Below are positions 12,691 to 24,299 of a DNA stretch of 64,000 nt, piece by piece. The translations under genes were made by a program, and so were the position numbers. Location: NCBI RefSeq assembly GCF_050947875.1, contig NC_134573.1, forward strand, positions 32,881,615 to 32,945,614, in the 5' to 3' direction. The notes below the pieces were generated by a model. The model ran no database searches, had not been told where the DNA came from, and saw nothing but the letters and a program-made list of their open reading frames with translations. Within the stretch, counting starts at the first letter, position 1, and every line of letters begins with the position of its first letter. Origin of the DNA: Dermacentor variabilis (taxonomy: Eukaryota > Arthropoda > Arachnida > Ixodida > Ixodidae).

Positions 12691-13880
12691 GAGCATTGTT
12701 GGGAGTCGAACCCTTAAGGTTTGGTGTTAATGAAGGCGCAGTTAAGGCATATCTAATTACGGTAGAGCTTATTGGGGCACTTGAGCCCATGATCTTTGGT
12801 GGGAGTCAAACCCAAGACGTTGCTTCCAGCACAGCTTGTGACGAACGGTGTTCGTCACGTCGCGGCGCTTCAGCTGACATGGCCGCTCCGGTCACATGAC
12901 TTCCAGAGGCGCCACCGGACGTCGCCGCACTTCTGCTGACCTGCCGCAATGCTTTCGCATTCATCCACGTAGGGATAACAGAGTGCCCTTTGAATTTTAT
13001 TTTCCTTATCATGAAGTCGTCATTTCGTGTATCGTTCGCGTGAGGTATTCGTGTATGCGTGGTACATTTCTTAAGTATTTCTCTGCCATTTTATTGAAAG
13101 ATGGGATCTTCTGCTGGGCGCTAATTTCAAAGAATAACTTTTAAAATTGGAAGTCCTTTCGCATGAGTCCAACAATCTGTCAACGAATTTCTGTTTTACA
13201 AAAGGAGCGACGGAATTACTTCAAAGGTGCTGCAAAATGTAAGCCTTAGCAGACTAATTTGCACTTTATTTTATTTCTGCAAATTTACGGGGAACACAGC
13301 AAGCAGCGACCGATAACATGATAAGGAGTCTCCATCAATTCACGTCGCCTCACGGTCTCCATCATCGGAGCATTCTGTGTGGGGGGAGATACATACTAGG
13401 CAGGGATGTCATGAGGATCAGTAACGTGATTGTAGAGTGCTTATTGACTGCTAGTACCGATCACTGAAAAATAAAAACACCATTAGACATTAGTTAATGA
13501 CGCATTTGTAATTAGGAAAAACGGCCGTTATTTCGACTCTGAAACTAGCGGGATCACGGACATTCAAGATCTGCTCCGCAAGATCATTGCAGCGAAAGCA
13601 TGTGGCAAAATAGATAAATAAATACAAAGATTCCACATTTAGATTCTACGTTCTAATGTAGAGGATTGTTAGGCGCCGTAAGGTGGGCGGGTAGTAAGGT
13701 TGCACAAGAGGCAGCGTTCAATGGTTGACTCTATAGACTGTCTTGTGGAATAGGCAGATTAGGACATTTAACCTGCGGTATTGCAATGTTCATGGAGAGA
13801 GCTGTGACTTATGTTAGCTACGCTCTTGTGACGGTTCTACACTCTCAGCACGGTAAAATTTATTAAATGGGCACATTATC
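12691..13880. repeat. Left arm of a large inverted repeat (foldback-like)
   Basis: About 1.19 kb that is the reverse complement of 16,203-17,400 at high similarity, roughly 90 percent in the stretches I compared by eye (for example 12,957-13,020 against 17,060-17,140). Its outer ~150 bp contains the tRNA B-box-like minisatellite units (GGGAGTCGAACCC), and a TIR-like ATGCTTTCGCATT lies near 12,949. No coding region is seen. The outer edge touches the 3' end of the I-clade element. Confidence 0.88.
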
Positions 13881-14480
13881 AGAAATTGGTGCACCTTTAT
13901 TTTATAAGTTAAATATTAACATTTACAAAGTTAACTTCTAATAAAGGTAAGTAGGCTTGCGCTTGAACTAGATGTCGCAATAACCTTTAACCTTTAGTAT
14001 AGGCATACACAATGTGTGCGTGCGCAATATGTCTAAATACAAATACATATAAGCCAAAACATGCTATATTTTTTTTGCATTTGCTACACTGCATTGGGAG
14101 CGTCTTTATTGTCCTGCTCTAAAGCAGCACTGAATGTGTAAAGTTTTTTTTTTCCGTAGTGTCCAAGGTAGATCTCAACAGAAGTGTCCAATTCATGTTT
14201 TAGTGCCTGCAACCGGCTCTACGGAGCATGCGCAGCGTGGTGTCCATCTGGGTCCTCCTGCAAGCTTCTTTGTGTAAACATTTTATAGGTTCAACTGGTA
14301 TAATGTAGGAAGTAACCTCTATATTTAGGCAAATGCGCTCAATACTGTATGCCTATACTAAAGGGTAAAGTGTTAAAGGCGCTTGTAACTTCTAGGTGAA
14401 GTGCACGCCTACTTACTTTTAAGAGAAGTTGACTTTGTGAGGGCTCATTTTTAGCTTATAAATTAAAGGTGCAGAAATTT
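13880..14480. repeat. Nested inverted repeat (~600 bp, arms ~130 bp)
   Basis: Left arm 13,880-14,010 and right arm 14,346-14,480 are reverse complements with mismatches. Matching blocks include GGTGCACCTTTA with TAAAGGTGCA, GTAAGTAGGC with GCCTACTTAC, and TTTAGTATAGGCATAC with its complement. The ~335-bp middle is non-coding. This is the form of a MITE or small foldback element sitting in the loop of the larger inverted repeat. Confidence 0.75.
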
Positions 14481-14933
14481 GTGAGAATATACCCCTTTGT
14501 GATGACCCCAATATGGGATAAAGGTTCGTGCACTCAAAAGGTTCTGATGGTTCTCTTAGGCGGAGCCTCCGAGAACCCAATTGAGGACAAAGCCGTTCTT
14601 TTCGACCACACACACAAACATTTAATGGCAAAAAAAACTTAAGAAATAGAATAAAATAGAAACCATAAAAGACACACTCAAATACACAGCATCGCAGAAA
14701 GAAACACACTTGGGGCTAGTAAGGAGCTAACTAGTGCGCGAGTCCGGACTTGCCACGACGGGCAGGGACGCGTAACAGTCTCGACGCGGCGACGCGGCGA
14801 CAGGCTGGCGAAAGGAGTGGCGCCGGTCTCACCATAGGTCGCGGTGTAAGCTGACCGACCGGGCGACCGGAGCGCGCCAGCTCTGGCTAGGCGAGGTAAA
14901 GGGGGCGGCTTGGTGGCACGAGTAGACGGCGGC

Positions 14934-15180
14934 GGCGTTCTGGCCGGGCAGCTGGGTGTAGAGCTCGGGCCCGTAGCCCGACTGCTCTTGCCCTGCCCAC
15001 GGGCACAGAAGCTCGAACGCCGGCCTCGGGCAGCAGGCGGCACGACAGACGGGGGTGGCGTTCTGACCGGACAGCTGGCGTAGAACTCGGGCCCGAAGCC
15101 CGACAGTTCTCGTCTCGTCCACGGGCACAGAAGCTCACCGGCCTTGAGCAGCTGGCGGCCCGCTCAGGTAGACGGGCGAC
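14934..15180. repeat. Two-copy GC-rich tandem repeat (period ~123 bp)
   Basis: Two adjacent units start GGCGTTCTGGCCGGGCAGCT (14,934) and GGCGTTCTGACCGGACAGCT (15,057). They share CTCGGGCCCG and CACGGGCACAGAAGCTC internally. They lie in a CpG-rich block (about 14,720-15,380 and 15,993-16,200) that was a single region before the retrotransposon at 15,392 landed in it. Long overlapping frames on both strands here follow from GC content. Confidence 0.75.
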
Positions 15181-15391
15181 GCACAGGAACAGGCTGGCAG
15201 GGGGCCCCGGTCGGGTGAAGTCCTGGTGGGCTCGAGTCGGGAGCCCGACGGCCCGTCTACAACGCCCGCTCCGGTGGTTGACCTCCTCCTGCCGTTGCTT
15301 CCTGGAACTCTCCTGGCGTCTCCCCTGCGTCTCCTTGCGTGTCCTCCCTTTCTGCCAGCGCAACACGCTTTTTCTTCTGGTCTGGTCGATT

Positions 15392-15977
15392 CTCCACTTC
15401 AGACGGGAGCTCGCGCTCCGCCATCCCGACGACCGAGTTGCGCAGGGGCGCCCACCGCGTCATCTCCCGCAGACCGGATTCACTAGGCGCGAGCGCGCCT
15501 TCCTCCTCGCCCTTCGGACCGGTTCTGTGTGGTCCGCCGAGCGGCGGCATCGACTGCGTGGAGGCCCCTCTCCCCTTTGCGGCGACTGCGGCGCGACCGA
15601 GACACTGGAGCACCTGCTATGTGAGTGCCCCAACTTCTCGCTCGCGCGCGCGTCCCTTGCCCGTGTTTACCGTGGGCACGGCCTGCCGTGCAACACCGTG
15701 ACTGAACTCCTGCACCCCTCGGGCTGCCCTTCACGCCACAGGACACTTCTACGTGCGCTCCTGACATTCGCCGAGGCTGTCGGCCTCGCCGACCGCCTTT
15801 AGCTCCATCACTTTACCGCGGCGTGCTGCTGTTTCTGGTGCTCTTTCTCTCCCCCTACTTTCATTCCCTACCCCCTGTGCAGCGCGGTTGAGGTGTCCTC
15901 TGCTGAGAGACAGTTACTGCGCTGCACTTTACCCCAACCTTTCCTTCCCATATTCAAGAATCTCCTTCTCTCTCTCT
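15392..15977 (+). pseudogene. 5'-truncated I-like retrotransposon with exact 15-bp target duplication
   Basis: The insert encodes only the C-terminal end of an ORF2-type protein. It contains FTRRERAFLLALRTGS, a zinc-binding CGDCGATETLEHLLCEC block (C-X2-C...H-X4-C type) and ends LADRL at a TAG near 15,800. A ~175-bp 3' UTR follows and closes with a CT-dinucleotide tail. CTGGTCTGGTCGATT occurs at 15,377-15,391 and again at 15,978-15,992, so both insertion edges are fixed. The open frame continues left of 15,392 only by chance through the GC-rich target. A second copy of the same 3' end, nearly identical, is at 49,633-49,936 on the minus strand. Confidence 0.9.
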
Positions 15978-16202
15978 CTGGTCTGGTCGATTTGGCATTC
16001 TCGGATTGGCTGCCTTACGCCCCGTGGTCTTTTCTAATTGGTTGCTTCTCTTTTTTGTTGTTGTTGTTGTTTTTCCTGCGCCGCGCGTTCACGTGCCGGA
16101 CGCTCTTCGGCGTCGTTGTTTTCCTTCTTCCACCTCCGCGCGCGTGCACTCAGCGTCGTCTGCTCTTGCCCGTCACGATCACCGCACCATGTCGCGCACC
16201 AC

Positions 16203-17400
16203 ACATCACACCCTTACATAAACATTACCGTGCTGAGGGTGTAGAACCGTCACAAGAGGGTAGCTAACATAAATCATCACTCTGTTTCTCCATCGCAATA
16301 CCTCAGGTTAAACTTCCTAATCTGCCTATTCGACAAGATAGTCTATAGTTTCCATCATTGAACGCTGCCTCTTGTGCAACGTTATTGACCGCCCACCTTA
16401 CGGCGTCTAAAAAATCCTATAAACTACCAACGAATTTCAGGTAGAATCTTTCTATTTATTCGCCGCTTTGCCACAGACTTTCCCTTTAATGATCTTCCGA
16501 AGCAGATTTTGAATGTCAGTGATCCACCTAGTTTCAGAGTCGAACAACGGACGTTTTTCCTAATTACAAATGCGTCAATAACTACTGTATAATGGTGTTT
16601 TTATTTTTCAGTGATCGGTACTCGCAGTCAATAAGCATTGTACAATCACGTTACTCATGCTCCTGACATGCCTGCCTAGGATGTATTTCCCCACACACAG
16701 AATGCTCCAATGATGGAGACCGTGAGGCGACGTGAATAAAGGGAGAGTCCTCATCAAGCTATCGGTCGCTACTTCCTGTGTTCCGTAAATTTTCAGAAAT
16801 AAAGTAAAGCTTAAGTTAGTCTGCTAAGGATTACATTTTGCAGCAGCTATGAAGTAATTTCGTCACTCCTTTTGTAAAACACAAATCCCACGATGTTCCA
16901 TTCGCTGTAAGATTGTTGGACTCACGCGAAAGGACTTCCAATTTTAAAAGTTATTCCTTGAAATGAGCGCACAGCAGAAGAACCCTTCTTTGAATAAAAT
17001 GGCAGACAAACACTTACGAAATGTACCACGCACACACGAAGACCTCACGCGAACGATACACCAAATGACGATTTCGTGATAAAGAGAATAAAATTCAAAG
17101 GGCACTCTGTTGTCCCTACATGGATGAATGCGAAAGCATTGCCTCAACGTCAGCGGCAGCGCGGCGACGTCCGGTGGCGCCTCTGGCGAAGTCACATGAC
17201 CGGAGCGGCCTTGTCAGGTGAAGCACCGCGACGTGATGTACAGCATTCTTCACGAGCTGAGCAGGAAGCAACGTCTTTGGTTTGACTCCCACCAAAGGTC
17301 ATAAGTTCGAGTGTCCCAATAAACTCTACCGTAATTACATATGCCTGAACTTCGCCTTCATTAACACCAAACCTCGTGGGTTCGACTCCCAACAATGCTC
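16203..17400. repeat. Right arm of the large inverted repeat
   Basis: Reverse-complement partner of 12,691-13,880; outermost pairing is 12,691 with 17,400, where GAGCATTGTTGGGAGTCGAA faces its complement. The whole structure spans ~4.7 kb with a ~2.3-kb loop. Confidence 0.88.
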
Positions 17401-17514
17401 GTTGGTTTCACTGCCACAGATATTCGATGCTTATTAGCCGTTTTGGACCATCAATGGTCACGCCTACGACACCGCATTTTTCGTCCCATGAGCCATATAA
17501 TGCTTTCGCATTAA
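17124..17514. mobile_element. TIR-bounded MITE-like element, copy 1
   Basis: The ends are imperfect inverted repeats, ATGAATGCGAAAGCAT (17,124-17,139) and ATAATGCTTTCGCATTAA (17,497-17,514). The interior carries a CG-rich segment (GGCGACGTCCGGTGGCGCC) and then a few minisatellite units, including GGGTTCGACTCCC at 17,378. It overlaps the outer edge of the right inverted-repeat arm. No coding sequence. Confidence 0.6.
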
Positions 17515-17780
17515 GAAGCTACACACGCACTCCCACCATATCAACCAAGTACTAAATAGGCTCTCCGAATAGGGCTTTCGTATCGCGCACCGTAGAAAAG
17601 CCTGGCATTGCCTTCACTCGTGTCGTCACCCCGTATATCGCTCTTCAAAAATTAAGATGAACTGCCCAAGCACATTTCCATAATCAAAATTGCAAATAAG
17701 CCTACACACGTCGAACTTGGGCTCCGCTTGGCAGCAACTGCAGCGAACAATTCAAGGGGCACTTAGTTATCCCTACGGGG

Positions 17781-18746
17781 ATTAATGCGAAAGCATAGCG
17801 GTCACGTCAGCAGAAGCGCGGCCACGTATGCTGGCGCCGCTAGCTGACTCACATGACAAGAGAGGCACGTCAGTAGAAGCGCCGCTATGTGACCAATGTT
17901 TTCGACACAAGGTACTCCCAATGCAATGTCGTGGATTCGACTTCCACGAAAGATCGAGGATTCGAGTACCACAAAGATCGTGGATTCAAGTGTCATAATT
18001 AACAATGTGTTAGTTAAGTGTACATCAATAACTTCGCCCTAATTAACACAAGAGGTCGTGGGTTCGACATCCTTAATTAACTCAATCTTAATTGACTTTG
18101 CCTGAACACAAAAGTCCGTGCGTTCGACTCCTAGCAGTGGTCATGTGTTCGAGTGCCCAAATTAAGTTCCCCTGAATTAACACCAAAGGTCGGGGGTGCG
18201 ACTCCTAGCAATGGCCATGGCTTCCAGTGCCCTAATCAACTTCGCCTTATTTAACATCGAAGATCGTGGGTGCGACTCCTATCAATGGTCATGGGTTCGA
18301 TTGCCCTAATTACATTCGCTATATATAACTAGAATGCTCATGGGTTCGACTTTTACCAATAGTCATTGGTTCGAATGCCTTAATTCGCCTTAATTAACAC
18401 CAAAGGTTGTGGGTTCGGCTCCTACTAATGGTAATAGGTTAGAGTGTCCCCATTAACTTCGGCTTAACGCCAATGGTCTTGGGCGCTTCTGCTACCAATG
18501 GTCATGGACTCGAGTGTTCTAATTAAATTCTCCTAAATAACCTATTAACGCCAAAGATCGTGGGTGCGACCCATACTAATGGGCGTAGGTTCGGGTGCAC
18601 TTATTAACATCGCCTTAATTACCCCCAAATGCCGTAGGCTCAACTCCCACCATGGGTGGAGGGTTCTTAGCCTCTCCAGACCATCGGTGGTCACACCGTC
18701 AATGCTGGTTTTCCCGCCTCATGAACCATAATACTCTCGTATTAAT
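17781..18746. mobile_element. TIR-bounded MITE-like element, copy 2 with expanded minisatellite
   Basis: ATTAATGCGAAAGCAT opens it (17,781-17,796) and ATAATACTCTCGTATTAA closes it (18,729-18,746). The first ~120 bp match copy 1 in order: GCGGCCACG, GGCGCC, CACATGAC. The middle is a much longer minisatellite than in copy 1, about 730 bp against about 120 bp. The right shoulder, with CCATCGGTGGTCAC and CATGAACCATAAT, again parallels copy 1. The family thus carries an internal repeat of variable length. Confidence 0.6.
17930..18660. repeat. Minisatellite of tRNA B-box-like motifs
   Basis: Degenerate units of about 60-75 bp with the theme AATTAACACCAAAGGTCGTGG, then TTCGACTCC, then CCAATGGTCATGGGTTCGAG, then GCCCTAATTAACTTCGCC. 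Many units contain variants of GGTTCGANTCC, the consensus of the RNA polymerase III B box bound by TFIIIC. There are no A boxes at tRNA spacing, so these are not tRNA genes. Confidence 0.8.
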
Positions 18747-21221
18747 AATGCATTGAGCACTGTGAGGACGCTCAATTCTCAAGCGGCCCGTGATGTGTTT
18801 CCGCTATGGCTTTCTCATTTCTTGTAATCCAGCTTGCAAGCACAGCTGGCCGCCTCTGGCAGTCGGTGTTTTTGGAGAGTATTAGGCGATGGCGTGAGTG
18901 TTGAACTGCTAACACCAACTACCGGCGGCTTTACTCAGGCGCAAAGGGGGGGGGGGGGGGGGGGGGCGGGGGGCGCGGGTACGGAGAGCTGCGCGGACGC
19001 TTCGCGCGTGCGTCCCGAGAAAGGCTTCAAAGCGGGGCACCGGTATGAATGAATTGGATCGTTCGAAGGCGACACCGAATGCGTGATTATACATGCGAAT
19101 AATTAGGCCTTGGCGTGTAGCATGAGGTCGAACATATTCACTCGCTGTCCGGTCGCGGTGAGTCGAACTTGGTCAACCTGTGGCCCCGCCATCGGCATGT
19201 TCGTTTGGCAAAAATTCTGCTGTTTAGAATGGTGCGTAAAAGCCTCAATAAGTGCCCCTTGTGATTGTCCGCACTACTGTGTTGTCGTTCCTTTGTCCGA
19301 AGAGCGCGCTTTCTTTTGTTTTTGCTTGGCTTTCTAAGACTGCACAATATACATATACCAAAAAGCATACAGTTCAGTTTATTATAATCCTTGTACATTT
19401 AATTAGCATGATTGTCCCTCCCCGTCTTTTGTGTTCTTGCTGGCTGCCTCAGACACTATGGTGAAGTTCTAGCAACTAGCCCAAATTTTAGTACTGCAAA
19501 AAACTGTGAGAACTGGTTCGTTTGCTATATTTCCTATATCTGGAAGCTATCGTAAATGCTCGAGCGGAACGTGGCATACACGTCTCCCAATTCGTACGAA
19601 ATCATCTGAACACCTAGCAGCAACCGTCGCATCTGAAACCCTCCGTGCCAGCGAATCAGCCATAAAGTTCACTTCAAAGACAAAGGTTAATAATTTGGAA
19701 ACATTACATGTCCCCTGAAGCGAAAAATTTCGCATCTTTCCGGTCTCTCGCAGAAATGTGAGAAAAATACGTAACGTTTCCACTGCAATCGTTTTAATGG
19801 CGGTGCCTTGAACGGGCGAGTGCGGCTGCGCTTGTCGGCGCCCGGAAAAAGAAGCTGCCGAATATGAGTGCGCATTGACTTGCCGTAAGGATATAGCCAC
19901 AACTACATGTGCATAATGCGCAATCATTATATCGAATTGACCGCATTTGTTTCTTGTCCTGTCATTTAGCGCGAGTCTTGCTTCCTCCCCGCTCTCATAC
20001 GACGCCGCCAGTTAAATGCCCTTCCCCTTCGGTAGCACCCTTATATCTCAGCGTAGAACTTTGTGGCTAAAGAACTGCGCACGAATAGCACACCTCAATC
20101 AATTCCGCCCCAGGTCTATATAGGCCAGCATCCTGTTGGTCAGCGAAGCTAGCGCGCGGGGCACTCAGCTCCAGCGGCTGCGGCCTAAGCTAGGGCATGT
20201 TCCCTTCCCGCACCGGCCTGGCCAGCCAGGCCAGACAGCAGAGCATGCTATTATCGCCTACTCAGCGTAACTGCGCGGTGAACGAATCGCATCCACGTTA
20301 CGCCGGACTGTCCCTGCTCATTTAATTGGCCAACTAAATGCGCTGTTCTCCAAGCGGAGACCGAATGCATGGAAGCTCTGCTCATTGAACGTAGACAAGC
20401 AGATAGAGAAAACCTAATTAACTCGGCGAATACTTCGTATAAAAAGAACATCGCGGGCGTGCAGCAGAGTGGGCACCACGCTCGAAGCAGCAATCAGGGC
20501 ATAGTAACCAAGGCATGTGTACGCACGTTAGTGGAGCTGCCGTAGAAGCCGATACATCCTTCCCATGGTGGATTAGGGAGTCATGACAGTGTCATCTACA
20601 TTTCCCTCAGCGATCTTCTCAGTGGAAAGAAAACTACAACGCTTGCCGTTTGAGGCATCTTGCACCAAGCCCTCCACTGTGCCAGCTCTTATCACATATG
20701 AGATACAAAGAGCAAACAAAAGAACTGAAGCGTAAGTGAGAGCATTCACCACATCATCGCGTCACACTCGATCGCGAGTAGACCCATCTGTATTTCTAGG
20801 CCTCATTTTATTGGTACGCCTTACTCCGGGTCTTTTTGAGGGTTTTGCATGAATTGAGAGCAATGGGTCCAAATAGATTTCGCCTGAAGTAACATATGCA
20901 AGTATTCTCAGTACCAATACTTATCTGTTACGTAGTTAAAATAAAATATTATTACAGTGAAATAATTCACAAAAAGTGCATTTTAACCGCCACTAACACA
21001 GACCATGTGAAACCTGTAGTTTTTCTCTGGTACAGAAAACATAGCTAAAACATATCCTTCAATGAAAACGCAGTTAGAAAATAACATTGCGGATCAAATA
21101 TTTTAAGGTTACTGCTATATGTGTGGACTATACATCAAATATTATAAAGTTAGTACTATATATCATGGCATTACTTTTCGTGGCTACGCATAAAAGTTTT
21201 GAAGACATCACGGCGTTAAAT
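18747..21221. other. No gene recognised; includes a 21-G homopolymer
   Basis: The only sharp feature is the run of 21 G at 18,946-18,966, followed by more G-rich sequence. TATA-like strings occur at 20,114 (CTATATAGG) and 20,438 (TATAAAAAG), but no downstream coding region supports a promoter. Otherwise nothing is seen. Confidence 0.3.
18946..18966 (+). repeat. Poly-G run (21 G)
   Basis: Twenty-one consecutive G, then CGGGGGGCGCGGG. It is a candidate G-quadruplex and also a place where sequencing or assembly length is unreliable. Confidence 0.95.
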
Positions 21222-22180
21222 ATGGTATTATCATCATCATCATCATCATCATCAGCCTGGTTACGCCCACTGCAGGGCAAAGGCCTCTCCCATACTTCTC
21301 CAACAACCCCGGTCATGTACTAATTGTAGCCATGCCGTCCCTGCAAACTTCTTAATCTCATCCGCCCACCTAACTTTCTGCCGCCCCCTGCTACGCTTCC
21401 CTTCCCTTGGGATCCAGTCCGTAACCCTTAATGACCATCGGTTATCTTCCCTCCTCATTACATGTCCTGCCCATGCCCATTTCTTTTTCTTGATTTCAAC
21501 TAAGATGTCATTAACTCGCGTTTGTTCCCTCACCCAATCTGCTCTTTTCTTATCCCTTAACGTTACACCTATCATTCTTCTTTCCATAGCTCGTTGTGTC
21601 GTCCTCAATTTGAGTAGAACCCTTTTCGTAAGCCTCCAGGTTTCTGCCCCGTAGGTGAGTACTGGTAAGACACAGCTATTATATACTTTTCTCTTGAGGG
21701 ATAACGGCAACCTGCTGTTCATGATTTGGGAATGCCTGCCAAACGCACTCCAGCCCATTCTTATTCTTCTGATTATTTCCGTCTCATGATCCGGATCCGC
21801 CGTCACTACCTGCCCTAAGTACATGTATTCCCTTACGACTTCCAGTGCCTCGCTGCCTATTGTAAATTGCTGTTCTCTCCCGAGACTGTTAAGCATTACT
21901 TTAGTTTTCTGCATATTACTTTTTAGACCCACTCTTCTGCTTTGCCTCTCCAGGTCAGTGAGCATGCATTGCAATTGCTCCCCTGAGTTACTAAGCAAGG
22001 CAATATCATCAGCGAATCGCAAGTTACTAAGGTATTCTCCATTAACTTTTATCCCCAATTCTTCCCAATCCAGGTCTCTGAATACCTCCTGTAAACACGC
22101 TGTGAATAGCATTGGAGATATCGTATCTCCCTGCCTGACGCCTTTCTTTATTGGGTATTATAATCTCAGCATATATCAGC
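21222..22180 (-). pseudogene. RTE-clade non-LTR retrotransposon, 3' third with open RT-to-C-terminus frame
   Basis: On the minus strand the frame is open from the truncation point near 22,180 to a TAA at 21,261-21,263, about 283 residues or more. It contains GVRQGDTISPMLFTA, the catalytic FADD (in LRFADDIALLS), KTKVM, a YLG segment, TYGAETW, RRMIGV and a C-terminal RRSRGRQKVRW-like block ending ALQWA. Past the stop comes the 3' tail, an (ATG)n repeat seen as (ATC)n on the plus strand at 21,229-21,254. RTE elements end in such short repeats and lack RNase H. The 5' end (endonuclease and early RT) is missing, so it cannot move, but there are no stops in what remains. That marks it as one of the younger copies here. 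Confidence 0.92.
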
Positions 22181-22299
22181 AGGCATCGCCATGAGTAGAA
22201 TTGAGAAACCTGCACAGTTTCGTACTCATATTTCCTGGATGGAAACAAACAGGCTGTGACTTCACGTTTTCCTATTTTAATGACATTGTCTGTACTGTT

Positions 22300-23570
22300 T
22301 CACATGCTTCTATACGCGATGTATTGGATGCATCGAAGATCCGGACGTCCCAGAGCTGCTCCTTTGGGTCCAAGCTGAGCAGCAAAGTCTCCCACTGCTC
22401 GGCCGTAGTTATGATGTGTGTGTTAGTGCGGTAGGTGTTGGTGGGTGAGGCTTTGAGGCATTGCCAGATAATGTGATCGAGGTCAGCGCGGGCATCGCAC
22501 GCTTTGCAGAGCGGGGAGTATGCATCGGGCTAAATACGGTTGTAAAGCACGGGGTTCGGGAAAGCTCGCGTCTGAAGGAGTCGAAAAATGGTGGATTGAT
22601 ATTTATTCACTGTTTTGTGTGCTGGGGGGGTAGCGTAACCGCTCTCTGCGGTAGTTAAGGAGAATTTATCTGGACTTGACCATTCGGTTCCGCGCGTGAC
22701 CGCGATGCAGAACAGAGGGCTGGTCGGCATCTGAAGACTGAGGAGAAGGATGATGCGCCCGGCTTGCGAGAGCTCCAGTGGCATCGTGGGCGGCTTCGTT
22801 TCCTGCCAGACCCGAGTGACCAGGGGCCCAGATGATCTGGACGCGGCGTTGCCTTGAGGGAGGAATGCCAGAGAGTATCTTCTGCGCTTAAGGCGCGATC
22901 AATCCTCTTGTGTAGTTGCGAATTGCCGTTTTTGAGTCGCTGATGATGCAGCGTGCATTGGTAGCCGCGTAGGCCAAAGCGATGGCCGTTTCTTCTCCTT
23001 CTTCGGGTTGCGTGGTGAGTATTGATGCGGCCGCAGCGAGGCGGTACTGCGAGCCCGCGACTGCGACGACCGCCATGGCGTTTTGGTTGGGGCGTTCCGC
23101 TGTGCGCACGTAGGCTGCGTCAGCGGCTTGGTCGTAGAGCTTTTGTAGTTGTTTAGCTCTTTCTGCACGTCGCTCCGGATTGTGTTCACGGTGCATATTG
23201 CGAGGTATGGTCGGGATCGCTAGCTGAGCGCGAATGTTTAGAGGGATGGTTATTTTTTGTCCGAATTGGGTGGTGTAGGTTATGCCTAGGGTGCCTAGAA
23301 TGTGCCTGCCCGTGGTGGAATTGGCGAGTCTTTCGTTATGGATAATACGCTTCGCTTCAGTAAGCTCGTCTATGGTGTTGTTAATGACAAGGGCGTCCAG
23401 TTTCTCGTTATAGGGGGAGATGGGAAGATGTAGGGCTTGTTTATAGGACCCCTTGATCATGTTATTGAGTTTGAGCTTGTCAGTTGCATTGAGGCTGAGG
23501 TACGGGGCAACAGAGGTATGCAGTAGCGCTTCAATCGCACGGAACTGCATTTCACCCTCGCCTTCGCGAC
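22300..23570 (-). pseudogene. I-like non-LTR ORF2 C-terminal fragment (thumb, RNase H, zinc block)
   Basis: From 23,550 to 22,888 the minus strand keeps one open frame (about 220 aa). It has a post-RT region (EALLHTSVAPYLSL, MIKGSYKQALHLP, RRAERAKQLQKLYDQA) and an RNase H-like part with VAGSQYRLAAAASI and a CIISDSKTAI segment that provides the catalytic Asp of the DS motif. The continuation is split over frames but still shows a GHSGLAGNEA-like stretch near 22,800, RAFPNPVLYNRI near 22,540 and a C-X2-C...H-X4-C zinc block near 22,450-22,510. The family looks like that of element C at 54.8-59.5 kb but is a separate lineage. It is 5'-truncated and inactive. Confidence 0.82.
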
Positions 23571-24299
23571 CATGGGAATTGATATTGTAAGTTGACTTTG
23601 TGGTTAACAGATGTGCCAGACCTGTTCGCTGTTACAAAGGAGAGGCAAAAAACAAGAGAGGCAGGAGACCGAAGCGCTGGTTCTCTACGGCGTAAACAGA
23701 ACGCAAGCGTTGGCGAGCACTGATAACAGCGTTTGTTTCTGTTTCCGTATGAAAGAAATCAATTTTAGTGAGCGTTTTGTGAAGCCCGCAAGTTTTCACA
23801 GAGGCCGCTCTTTGATAATGACCATTAAATGGCATCAGCCAAGTTCTCCGAACGCGACCACTCTTCCTCGCATTCTAGTTACGGTGCGCAGGAGCGCGTT
23901 GATCATGTTACCGGACCCGTCAGGCAAATTGGCTATCCGGGCCTCGTGTGCCGCGCTTGGAGCTTTTGTCGCCCTCCTGTGTGATGCTTTCCGACACTGT
24001 AAATGGAGGCCGCCACGGTCATAGGCAGTTAAGCCTAGTCCTGAGAAAACTGTTTTGCCGCACTGGGAGGTCGTTCGAGGACGATCAGTCCCCTTCTGCG
24101 AGCGCCTACGAGGCGAGGGGGCAACGCCGTATGGAGTCAGCTATCGGAAAATGGCGCTCATGGATCCATTGGCCGAACATGATGCCACTTGCACGGGCCC
24201 TAGGAATGGATGAAAATTACGATGCTTCCACGGGCTCGGCGACTGGGCAAAAATAACGTAACGGTGACGGACTGAACGGATTATAAGCCGGAGAACCAT

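Noticed and set aside
14887..15366. 159-codon minus-strand frame in the GC-rich block
   Set aside because: It spans two copies of a 123-bp tandem repeat and overlaps other long frames on both strands, as expected from GC content; no domain or start context supports it.
15893..16267. Plus-strand 124-codon frame starting in the retrotransposon 3' UTR
   Set aside because: It begins in a 3' UTR that also occurs at 49.6 kb and reads across the CT tail and target duplication into flanking DNA.
17930..18660. tRNA gene cluster
   Set aside because: Only B-box-like strings recur; there are no A boxes at proper spacing and no cloverleaf.
20438..20446. TATA box (TATAAAAAG) as a host promoter
   Set aside because: No downstream coding region, exon or transcript evidence in the next kilobase.
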